Shown here: positions 1 to 5,528 of the stretch, piece after piece
Position numbering within the stretch: the stretch's first letter is position 1
How the letters are laid out: each line of letters begins with the position of its first letter
Source: Actinomycetota bacterium
Lineage (GTDB): Bacteria; Actinomycetota; Actinomycetes; Nanopelagicales; Nanopelagicaceae
DNA length: 5,528 nt
Direction of reading: 5' to 3'
NCBI GenBank assembly: GCA_016870855.1
Contig: VGAF01000077.1
Location: 1-5,528 of the forward strand
Position numbers and translations under genes: made by a program
Notes under the pieces: generated by a model
Told to the model about the DNA's origin: nothing
Seen by the model: only the letters and a program-made list of their open reading frames with translations
Databases searched by the model: none

Positions 1-1209
1 CAGCACTTCATTAATGGTCGTGGGGCAGGATGAAATGGCCAAGACCATCTCTCGAAGGCCCGCCTCAATTCGCTTGGCAATTGCAATCTCACCCTCGCGG
101 GTGAGCAACTCAACCGAGCCCATCTCACGCATGTACATACGAACGGGGTCAGTGGTGCGACCAAACTCACTGTCGACTAAGTCGAAGATATAATCGTAAA
201 AGTCATCGAATGGTGTAGCTTTGCATCGCTGCCATCCGATCAATCTCGCATAGATATCTTCGCTGTCGCCGGACAAAAGAGAACTTCCGCTGCTGATAAC
301 AATTCCAAAGTCGTTGCAAGTCGACAGAAATTGCTCAATTTGATCCTCACCGATTTCACAAGTAGTACCTCCGAGGCAGTCTTCGATCGCTTGAACGTCG
401 AGAACACCACTGTCCCAGGCGCTATAGACAGCAGCCTTGAAATTCTCCTCGCCCAAACGACAAATGAGGTCGTGTTCCAGTGAGTAAAAGTAACTGCTGC
501 GCAAAACTTCGCTAGATTGACCATGGACATCAACGCTGGCTTCAGGAGGATCTTCGCGCTCTCTGAGAGCGTCCGACATGCCCTGATCTTCGTGATCTCC
601 TAATTGCTTCTTGACTTCAAGGGGCTTCGAATCTTTCCTACCCGTCGACCCGGTTGATTCTCCGCGGAGCTTAGCAATCGCCTTCCTTAAAGCTATATCG
701 GCGGCAGTTAGCCCCTCTTCACTGGGCGTTACATTACGCCGAGCGGCTGGCTTGCCTCTGCATAAATGTTGCTTATGGATCGCTCTATTCGAGGCCTCTC
801 CAGCGGACACCCCAGCACTGGGACTATTCAACTCCGACGCAATGGTAGACGTGAGGGATACCGAAACGGATCCCAAGCAACCTTCGGGCTTAACGTGTGA
901 CTTGGCCGCCGCCTTGCTGAAATCTGACAGCAGTTTCACAATCTCAGCGTTTCCGGCTCTGAGCGCAAAATCCTTAGAAGCGCTTCCATGCAGGTCCACT
1001 GCATTCGGATCTGCGCCAAGCTTCAAGAGGTAACTGCAGAGTTCAATGTGACCGTATGTCGCAGCCAACATTAGCGGTGTCCGCCCACTAGCATCGACGG
1101 CCTGGAAATCCACCCCCCTTTCCACGAGAGCGATTATTGCTTCCAAGTCTCCCTCGATAGACGCTCTTCGAAACAAATTGTTCAACGGCGGTTTAGTCGG
1201 AAGCTTCAT
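1..1209 (-). CDS. Ankyrin-repeat/sigma-70 (RpoD-like) fusion, 3' end cut by window edge
   Basis: An open frame of 403 codons runs leftward from ATG at 1209-1207 to the window edge with no stop. Residues 9-97 form about three ankyrin repeats; the clearest is the second (42-74), with GRTPLMLAATYGH and then LLKLGADPNAVD. Residues 98-240 are a polar, probably disordered linker. Residues 245-306 resemble RpoD region 1.1 (GVLDVQAIEDCL, then GEDQIEQFL and NDFGIVI). Residues 347-386 are region 1.2, nearly identical to housekeeping sigma-70 (SEFGRTTDPVRMYMREMG, LLTREGEIAIAKRIE), and the non-conserved region begins after that. Regions 2-4, which bind the -10 and -35 elements, must lie beyond the edge. 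In E. coli RpoD the TTDP motif sits near residue 100; here it is at 352, so about 250 residues are added. Known: sigma-70 directs RNA polymerase to promoters, and ankyrin repeats bind proteins. Inferred: an accessory sigma factor controlled by or sensing a protein partner. The ATG lacks a good ribosome binding site; a GTG at 1263 is an in-frame alternative. It is transcribed away from the 1913 operon. Confidence 0.9.
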   Translation of the reverse strand, partial: MKLPTKPPLNNLFRRASIEGDLEAIIALVERGVDFQAVDASGRTPLMLAATYGHIELCSYLLKLGADPNAVDLHGSASKDFALRAGNAEIVKLLSDFSKAAAKSHVKPEGCLGSVSVSLTSTIASELNSPSAGVSAGEASNRAIHKQHLCRGKPAARRNVTPSEEGLTAADIALRKAIAKLRGESTGSTGRKDSKPLEVKKQLGDHEDQGMSDALREREDPPEASVDVHGQSSEVLRSSYFYSLEHDLICRLGEENFKAAVYSAWDSGVLDVQAIEDCLGGTTCEIGEDQIEQFLSTCNDFGIVISSGSSLLSGDSEDIYARLIGWQRCKATPFDDFYDYIFDLVDSEFGRTTDPVRMYMREMGSVELLTREGEIAIAKRIEAGLREMVLAISSCPTTINEVL

Positions 1210-1292
1210 GATTGGCTGACGACGCTTCCCACGAACATGATCAAGAGCCCAATTTCGGCGCACCGGTCATTGTTGAACCTTTCAATTGGGCC
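1206..1292 (-). promoter_or_regulatory. Candidate leader of the sigma gene: stem-loop plus two tandem mini-ORFs
   Basis: Just upstream of the sigma start, the minus strand has a Shine-Dalgarno-like AAAGG (1282-1278) seven bases before an ATG at 1270. That ATG opens a 9-residue frame (MTGAPKLGS) ending with TGA at 1243-1241. Two bases later a second ATG at 1238 opens a 10-residue frame (MFVGSVVSQS), whose TGA at 1208-1206 overlaps the sigma ATG as ATGA. The sigma ATG itself has no good binding site, so translation by termination-reinitiation through these frames is possible. Perfect 8-base inverted arms (1247-1254, GCCCAATT, and 1284-1291, AATTGGGC) flank the AAAGG and first ATG and could fold them into a loop. 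The sequence elements are visible; the regulatory role is inferred and could be chance. Confidence 0.3.
1247..1291. repeat. 8-bp perfect inverted repeat in the sigma leader
   Basis: GCCCAATT at 1247-1254 is the exact reverse complement of AATTGGGC at 1284-1291, with 29 bases between them. No T-tract follows on either strand, so it is not an intrinsic terminator. In a minus-strand transcript it would enclose the AAAGG and ATG of the first mini-ORF. It could be an RNA stem or a chance match. Confidence 0.4.
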
Positions 1293-1638
1293 TTTCTCGC
1301 ATCTAAAACTGGAGGGTAGCAATCCATTAAGGGCGCTTCAAGATGCAGCAACCTCATAGTGAGCCAACTTTTGCGCCGCGCCGTGCTTGTCAAGTCTGAA
1401 CAACAACCATAACGAGAGCACTTTACGGGCCTGCAGATCCAGAAAGCAGCCCATAGGAGGACTCACCCCATCCCTCTCCACCCCGCCCTTTGAACTTTCG
1501 CTAACACCGACAGGCCTTTGATCACAAACATTCAACGCGAGGCTATGTCCTTAAACACCTTCATGCGCAGCCCAACCTTAGCAGCTGGGGCCTGTGCCAT
1601 CATGCTTTCACTTGACCCAGCCAATCTCACTTGCCATG

Positions 1639-1658
1639 CTAGGCTAGTCGGAACCTAG
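1639..1658. promoter_or_regulatory. Possible operator: CTAGG/CCTAG inverted repeat
   Basis: CTAGG at 1639-1643 and CCTAG at 1654-1658 form a 5-base inverted repeat with a 10-base centre. A third CTAG lies at 1644-1647, giving three copies of this tetranucleotide, usually rare in gammaproteobacteria, within 20 bases. It lies between the divergent genes and just after a weak TTGACC/CATGCT promoter-like pair, which is where a repressor site could sit. The arms are short and no regulator is assigned, so this is only a candidate. Confidence 0.2.
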
Positions 1659-1912
1659 ATGTACTTGCCTCCCTTGTAATCTCGTAGCGTCTGCCGAGCA
1701 CCACCAGAGAGCCCTCTATGAAGAATTTAACGGCGCAGTAATGGCGTTGCTTGCAACGGAACTAAGTGATGAATTGTCATCTAGGAAGACCCCCAAAGAG
1801 CGACGGCAAAGAAAGGCCCCTCTCAAGAGAAAAAATACTTGCACAAATGGAGCAAGTTCGATATTTCAACAACCTAATACGGTTAAATTATCCGAAGACG
1901 AAACATTAAAAT

Positions 1913-4249
1913 ATGCAGATAAACTATATAACGCTAGAGGATTTATTCACTCAGAACTGCGGCCTTTACATACCGAACTTCCAGCGAGAGTTTAGTTGGA
2001 CCAAGCACCCAGCGATGAAGATGCTGGAGGATATAGAAGATTCAGTAAAAATTAAATTAGGGGAACCAAAGTCCCATAATTTTTTTCTCGGAACGCTAAT
2101 TTTATTGAAGCAAGAAGCAACGATTGGAGTCGTAACGGATAGTGAATTTATTTCAAATACGATATACACAGTTATAGATGGGCAGCAAAGATTAACGACC
2201 TTATCAATCCTTGCGGCAGTGCTGCAAGACAGCATTGCTAACACCTTAAATGATCTCTCGTCAATTCCCGGAGAAAATGACCTTAAAGAGAGGGTTTCAA
2301 ATGACCTCATCCGAAAATCAGAAAATCTAAGGGGATGGCAGCGTTTTAGCGCAACGAGTCCCAGAGCATCCCCCCCGGAGAAACCCTTAATCATACGGTC
2401 AATCGACGCTGCGAGCCTAAAGGCGATAGATCAGTGGACCCTCAAAGGTAATCCAGGTGATTTTTATCAGTCTGATATTGCAATTTTTCTGCAATCCCGA
2501 ATAGAAAACGTTGAGACAAAATCTATCTTTGCGGATCGACTCGCAAAGAATTCGAAGGTCCGCGAAGTAGGGGAGTCATTCCTTAACTACCTCAGCAACC
2601 CAAACTTTAAGTTTCTAATCTCTCAAGAGGATGCTGGCGTACTTCGGAGAACGCTAGAGAGGCTCGAGTTGCTATACGGGGGTCTTGACTATTGTGCTCT
2701 CTATGAGCCGTATGTTAATGAGCTCAGTTCGCAAGATCGCAGGACTCTACTTCGCGGCATTTATTTTTCTTTAACTTGTGATGTCTTGATGGAGCGCACA
2801 TATGTCGTAACGCTAAAACCGGAAGATTCTGCTTTAGCCTATGACATGTTTCAATCTATTAACGGCACTGGTGTGCCGTTGACAACGATTGAGGTAATAA
2901 AGCCAGACTTAGTACAAAAGTTTATTGGTGCCTATGCGGTTCAAGTGCAGCCGAAAATCACAGCTATCGAAAATTTACTATCCACTATTACAAACGACCC
3001 AGAGAAAAAGAATACAAGAACCGCTGAATTAATCTGCGATATCGCCCGCACCTATGAGGGGAACACCTCCATAACGAAGATTTTTAGTGCTCAGCGAGGC
3101 TTCCTGAAGAGAGTTATCGACGAATCGAACAACAGTGAATGCCTCGAGTTCTTGGACCTCATGAAGCACGATTTAGCCTACAGGGTCTATTTCACGCGCA
3201 ACAACAGCGATGTTGATCAGATGCGCTCTCACCTTATTCAACTAGGCTTACCATTTCACGACGCTGACCTTGTCGTCCTAGTGATGCTATACCTCAACGC
3301 CGCAAATCACGCGTATGCGCACAGGGTGATATCGGTTTTTTATTCAAAGCTAGCCTACCTAGATCCCCTCTCAGAGAGCGCGGCTTCGGCGAGAACGGAT
3401 TTTGTGCATGCGACGAAGTCTTGTGCGGCTTTTTTCACCCTTTGGACTGGCCTAGGTCAAGCTCGATTTCCGGATGCCGTATACAAGTCGCTTTTTACTG
3501 ATCTGGAAAATATTACTTTTAAGGACGGAAGACACAACCAGACATCAGCCTTCTTGAACAGGGTGTTTCGCCGAGCTCTGAACGATATATCAATGAACTC
3601 TCTTACGAAGCCTTTTGATCTTGAGAGCTGGGTAGCAGCATTTATCGTGAACCCAATATATAAATCAAAGAAAGCCGTTACTAGGTTTTCTCTTCTTGTA
3701 GCGCATCACGACACGCAGCCGGACTTAGATCTCGGAAAAGGCGGCATGCTTAAAGACGGTCCCGCCGGCTGCTCGTCTTACTTAAGCACCGATGGATGGC
3801 TTCGTCCTTCCAATAGAACAATTGAGCACATTGCAGTCCAGACACCCGATCTAGATCCAACACTCGACCATCTTGTCGACAAAGATATTTACGAGTTGGA
3901 TCAAACCACAATACATAGGATTGGAAACTTAACTTTTCTATCGCCCGATGAAAACCCTGCCATCGGGCGAGCTTCTTGGCCATTGAAGTTATTTTTCTAT
4001 TGGTCTCTGACCAATCGGGGAGTTGGTGGTGGTCACGTAACTAGTGACGATTTGTTGCGCAGTTTGGGAATCGAAAAGATTCCACCGTCCCTACCACAGC
4101 TAGCGGAGAGCGCAAACTTTGTTAACCACCTCGCACCGCTCGTCCAGTACGGAATAGAGAATAGGACTTGGACGCTCAACGCCATACAGTCAAGAGGGAA
4201 AAACTTAGCCAACAGAATCTACACTACCTTAACGAGTTGGCTTGTATGA
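1913..4249 (+). CDS. DUF262-DUF1524 fused protein, GmrSD/SspE-like putative restriction nuclease
   Basis: This 778-residue cytoplasmic protein has the two-domain layout of GmrSD-type nucleases. The N-terminal DUF262 region shows YIPNFQREFSW (19-29), FFLGTLILL (57-65) and the signature DGQQR at 89-93 followed by LTTL. A further family block is MFQSINGTGVPLTTIEVIK (312-330). The C-terminal DUF1524 HNH-like region shows EHIAVQ (638-643), RIGNLTFL (GNL at 671-673), N681 and K692. Known for the family: DUF262 binds or hydrolyses nucleotides and DUF1524 cuts DNA. GmrSD and BrxU attack modified phage DNA, and SspE acts in phosphorothioate-linked defence. Inferred: a restriction effector of the same kind. 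Oddity: the usual Pro of the HxxPQ motif is Val642, although the His (639), Gln (643) and Asn (672) are present. The start is set by an in-frame TAA at 1907-1909 directly upstream. ATG 1913 has only a weak ribosome binding site, and the distance to the first motif fits the family. The stop overlaps the next gene by ATGA. The target modification cannot be read from sequence. Confidence 0.92.
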   Translation: MQINYITLEDLFTQNCGLYIPNFQREFSWTKHPAMKMLEDIEDSVKIKLGEPKSHNFFLGTLILLKQEATIGVVTDSEFISNTIYTVIDGQQRLTTLSILAAVLQDSIANTLNDLSSIPGENDLKERVSNDLIRKSENLRGWQRFSATSPRASPPEKPLIIRSIDAASLKAIDQWTLKGNPGDFYQSDIAIFLQSRIENVETKSIFADRLAKNSKVREVGESFLNYLSNPNFKFLISQEDAGVLRRTLERLELLYGGLDYCALYEPYVNELSSQDRRTLLRGIYFSLTCDVLMERTYVVTLKPEDSALAYDMFQSINGTGVPLTTIEVIKPDLVQKFIGAYAVQVQPKITAIENLLSTITNDPEKKNTRTAELICDIARTYEGNTSITKIFSAQRGFLKRVIDESNNSECLEFLDLMKHDLAYRVYFTRNNSDVDQMRSHLIQLGLPFHDADLVVLVMLYLNAANHAYAHRVISVFYSKLAYLDPLSESAASARTDFVHATKSCAAFFTLWTGLGQARFPDAVYKSLFTDLENITFKDGRHNQTSAFLNRVFRRALNDISMNSLTKPFDLESWVAAFIVNPIYKSKKAVTRFSLLVAHHDTQPDLDLGKGGMLKDGPAGCSSYLSTDGWLRPSNRTIEHIAVQTPDLDPTLDHLVDKDIYELDQTTIHRIGNLTFLSPDENPAIGRASWPLKLFFYWSLTNRGVGGGHVTSDDLLRSLGIEKIPPSLPQLAESANFVNHLAPLVQYGIENRTWTLNAIQSRGKNLANRIYTTLTSWLV
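3941..3970. repeat. 10-bp perfect inverted repeat inside the DUF1524 coding region
   Basis: TCGCCCGATG at 3941-3950 is the exact reverse complement of CATCGGGCGA at 3961-3970, with a 10-base loop between them. It lies in codons for the segment after GNLTFL, around N681. The stem is GC-rich and would be stable in RNA. No T-run follows, so it is not a standard terminator. It could influence translation or mRNA decay, or simply reflect codon constraints. Confidence 0.6.
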
Positions 4250-4545
4250 CTATGCTGCCGCAATCACTCGAGAGCCTTGGCAATATAAAGGTTGGCACTG
4301 CGGACACGAGGCTCGAGGTCATCGCTGGGCCTTATGTCAGATACTCGGACTGGGGGTATGTGCCCGTTTTACATGTTCGGGTGGAGAGGTCGGGTTTGGA
4401 TTATTTGCTGCCTATTTCCGCCCGCTCACTAGCGAAACAACTGCAAGACTTATTAAACACTCATCAAACTTTTGTTGGGCTAAGATTCGATCTTAGGAAG
4501 ACAGGGGAAGAAAAGACCTCCCCCTACGAGCTAAGGAAGATCTAA
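4246..4545 (+). CDS. Small unrecognised protein (99 aa) between the DUF262 and DGQHR genes
   Basis: I do not recognise this family. The frame of 99 residues starts at an ATG whose last bases overlap the TGA of the DUF262 gene (ATGA), the classic sign of translational coupling. No good Shine-Dalgarno sequence precedes it, which fits coupled initiation; a second ATG at 4252 is an alternative. The frame stays open upstream to a TTG at 4168, but that start would lie deep in the previous gene and is unlikely. The protein has no signal peptide or membrane segment. Its layout looks like alternating strands (VGTADTRLEVIAG, YVPVLHVRVERSG, YLLPI), one helix (SARSLAKQLQDLLNTH), then a strand ending with RKTGEEKTSPYEL. 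That last pattern of basic residues, glycines and T-x-Y is seen in some small nucleic-acid-binding beta proteins, but this is only an impression. The operon position suggests a partner or adaptor of the two flanking DGQxR proteins. Confidence 0.8.
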   Translation: MTMLPQSLESLGNIKVGTADTRLEVIAGPYVRYSDWGYVPVLHVRVERSGLDYLLPISARSLAKQLQDLLNTHQTFVGLRFDLRKTGEEKTSPYELRKI

Positions 4546-4555
4546 ATTTCGATTT

Positions 4556-4559
4556 GAGG
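4556..4559 (+). promoter_or_regulatory. Ribosome binding site that decides the DGQHR gene start
   Basis: GAGG at 4556-4559 touches the first in-frame ATG (4560) directly, leaving no spacing, but sits six bases before the second in-frame ATG (4566). Normal spacing therefore favours the start at 4566. It lies 10 bases after the stop of the 99-aa gene, so the third gene can initiate independently within the same transcript. Confidence 0.6.
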
Positions 4560-4565
4560 ATGAAG

Positions 4566-5528
4566 ATGAAAATAGCAATCGAAAAAGTTATAAAAAAGGA
4601 ACGTGACGGAAGGGTATATTTTTTCGGAAGTATCCGCTCGTCATATGCTCGAAATGTAACCTTTGTCCCTGTGGTTGAACTGTCCCCGAAGACAAAGTTG
4701 GTGGAGCTTCTTGAAGACGGCTATCAAAGACCCGGCTCCATGCCACGGATGAACAAGTTTCGTGACTTTTTAAGAACCCATCCCCATAGCCTCGTTCCGC
4801 CGGTTATTCTCAGTGGCCGGGGTGGTTGGGTGTTTGAGCCGAGCCAAGGTGACACCGAAATTGGGCGCCTAATTGTTAACAAGCCGGCTGCAATTATTGA
4901 TGGGCAGCATCGTCTCGGTGGTTACGTTTCCTTATATGAGACAGATGGTGTAGAGAAAGACGTCGACTTTTTGTTAATTGATAATCTAGATCTTCAGGCA
5001 GAGAAAGCGGAGTTCGTAATAGTTAATGACACTCAGCAGGGTGTTCCTAAATCACTAAGTCTATACAACAAACTAGACAACCCTGATTTAGAGGGAATCG
5101 GTTCGAAAGTCGACTCCGATTTTGTGAGAGTTGCATGGACTCTAGCAACACGTGATGATAGCCCGTTTGTGGGAATGATCGCTCGAGTTAAGGTCGGACC
5201 CGAACACCTCTTCGCACTCCATAGTGTTGCTCAATACATCGAAAAGATGTTTTCTCATGGCGCATTTGCAGACACCTCTCTCGAAGATAAAGCCACTATC
5301 GCCATTAGATACTGGCAAATTATCCAGGATTGTCACCCTAAACAGTTTGATGATCTCGGAAAGCTCGGGGTGCGGGGCCAAGGAAGGAGAGCTTTCGAAT
5401 TCAAATTGCTTGAACTTACAGGATTTATTGCGTGGTCTCAGATCGGAACACAAATACTGGGCGGCGCTTTCAGGGCACTCACTCAGGAGATGGACTGGGA
5501 CGCTGTAGAGGACAGCGTCCGGCATCTT
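4566..5528 (+). CDS. DGQHR-domain (DndB-like) protein, 3' end cut by window edge
   Basis: An open frame of 321 codons runs to the window edge without a stop. The signature DGQHR lies at residues 112-116 (within AAIIDGQHRLGGY), preceded by a YQRPGS segment, a lysine/arginine-rich helix (MPRMNKFRDFLRTH) and LVPPVIL. It is followed by a strand-loop block ending in VIVNDTQQGVPKSLSLY (N154 within it), which matches the IN-x-x-Q pattern of the family. Known: DGQHR proteins include DndB, which regulates the phosphorothioation operon dndBCDE and is placed with ParB/sulfiredoxin-like folds. Other DGQHR proteins occur in uncharacterised defence islands. Inferred: a DNA- or nucleotide-binding regulator or sensor working with the upstream DUF262 nuclease. 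The name dndB is not given because the neighbouring dndC, dndD and dndE genes are not visible and similarity outside the motifs cannot be measured here. Start 4566 is chosen over 4560 on ribosome-binding-site spacing. The C-terminal part seen (from about 200) is mixed helical and unrecognised. Confidence 0.88.
   Translation, partial: MKIAIEKVIKKERDGRVYFFGSIRSSYARNVTFVPVVELSPKTKLVELLEDGYQRPGSMPRMNKFRDFLRTHPHSLVPPVILSGRGGWVFEPSQGDTEIGRLIVNKPAAIIDGQHRLGGYVSLYETDGVEKDVDFLLIDNLDLQAEKAEFVIVNDTQQGVPKSLSLYNKLDNPDLEGIGSKVDSDFVRVAWTLATRDDSPFVGMIARVKVGPEHLFALHSVAQYIEKMFSHGAFADTSLEDKATIAIRYWQIIQDCHPKQFDDLGKLGVRGQGRRAFEFKLLELTGFIAWSQIGTQILGGAFRALTQEMDWDAVEDSVRHL
5498..5520. repeat. 9-bp perfect hairpin near the right edge, inside the DGQHR gene
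   Basis: GGACGCTGT at 5498-5506 is the exact reverse complement of ACAGCGTCC at 5512-5520, with a 5-base loop (AGAGG). It lies in codons for the segment WDAVEDSV. The window ends eight bases later, so a following T-tract cannot be assessed fully; the bases seen (GGCATCTT) are not a strong one. It is a stable potential RNA stem of unknown meaning. Confidence 0.55.

Larger units (their letters stand above)
1210..1912. other. Divergent intergenic region without a recognisable gene
   Basis: This 700-base gap separates the leftward sigma gene from the rightward DUF262 operon, so promoters for both should lie here. No tRNA, rRNA, CRISPR or insertion-sequence signature was recognised. Small frames exist, but none is convincing. 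On the minus strand, 1532-1603 encodes 23 residues (including AAKVGLRMKVFKDIASR) and 1338-1535 encodes 65 residues from a TTG. On the plus strand, 1718-1741 encodes MKNLTAQ and overlaps, as TAATG, an 84-codon basic frame (1741-1995) that runs out of frame into the DUF262 gene. Weak promoter-like pairs on the plus strand are TTGACC (1612-1617) with CATGCT (1635-1640) preceded by TGC, and TTGCAC (1839-1844) with TATTTC (1862-1867). Neither is strong enough to call. From about 1830 the sequence becomes visibly richer in A and T, matching the start of the DUF262 gene. Confidence 0.6.

Noticed and set aside
240..533. Minus-strand open frame of 97 codons inside the sigma gene in another frame
   Set aside because: The sigma frame through the same bases gives clear region 1.1 similarity; this one gives none.
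611..1033. Plus-strand open frame of 140 codons opposite the sigma gene
   Set aside because: It lies antisense to the well-supported ankyrin/linker coding sequence and shows no family motifs.
1247..1291. Intrinsic terminator
   Set aside because: The loop is 29 bases long and no T-tract follows on either strand.
1388..1393. Perfect TTGACA on the minus strand as -35 of the sigma gene promoter
   Set aside because: No acceptable -10 hexamer lies 16-18 bases downstream; the bases there read AAGTTG or similar.
1966..2394. Minus-strand open frame of 142 codons
   Set aside because: It is antisense to the conserved DUF262 motifs, including DGQQR, and has no motifs of its own.
1913..4249. Naming the first gene sspE or gmrSD
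   Set aside because: The domain order fits several DUF262-DUF1524 groups, and the target modification cannot be told from sequence.
4242..4496. Frame of 84 codons starting near the end of the DUF262 gene
   Set aside because: It overlaps the ATGA-coupled 99-aa gene in another frame and has a less protein-like composition, with no start signal.
5142..5525. Open frames on both strands overlapping the end of the DGQHR gene
   Set aside because: The DGQHR frame is continuous from 4566 to the edge with family motifs; the others are by-products.
4566..5528. Naming the third gene dndB
   Set aside because: Only the DGQHR-domain motifs are visible and no dndC/dndD/dndE gene is in the window, so a specific symbol is not supported.

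Overview
The window looks like part of an accessory (island-type) region of a gammaproteobacterium, probably pseudomonad-like. The best clue is the left-hand gene. Its sigma-70 region 1.2 (TTDPVRMYMREMG, then LLTREGEIAIAKRIE) is nearly the same as housekeeping RpoD of Pseudomonas and enterobacteria. It is nevertheless not the ordinary rpoD gene, because ankyrin repeats and a long linker precede the sigma part. The organism assignment is an inference from this one protein.

Layout. (1) Positions 1-1209, minus strand: the first 403 codons of an ankyrin-repeat/sigma-70 fusion, cut by the left edge before sigma regions 2-4. (2) Positions 1210-1912: a divergent intergenic region of about 700 bases with no recognisable gene. 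It holds a stem-loop and two tandem mini-ORFs leading into the sigma gene, a CTAG-rich inverted repeat, and a few unconvincing small ORFs. (3) Positions 1913-5528, plus strand: a tight three-gene operon. Gene 1 is a 778-aa DUF262-DUF1524 protein of the GmrSD/SspE/BrxU type, with a DGQQR NTPase-type motif and an HNH-like C-terminus. Gene 2 is an unrecognised 99-aa protein that overlaps gene 1 by ATGA. Gene 3 is a DGQHR-domain (DndB-like) protein cut by the right edge.

How they may work together. DUF262-DUF1524 proteins are known as modification-dependent restriction nucleases and as the effector of phosphorothioate-linked defence. DGQHR/DndB proteins are known from the Dnd phosphorothioation system. 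Finding both in one operon, with a small linking gene, suggests a DNA-modification or anti-phage system, perhaps with more genes to the right. The divergent sigma factor with an ankyrin protein-interaction module would be a striking dedicated regulator or phage sensor for it. The gene families are read from the sequence; the functional link between the sigma gene and the operon rests only on adjacency and divergent orientation.
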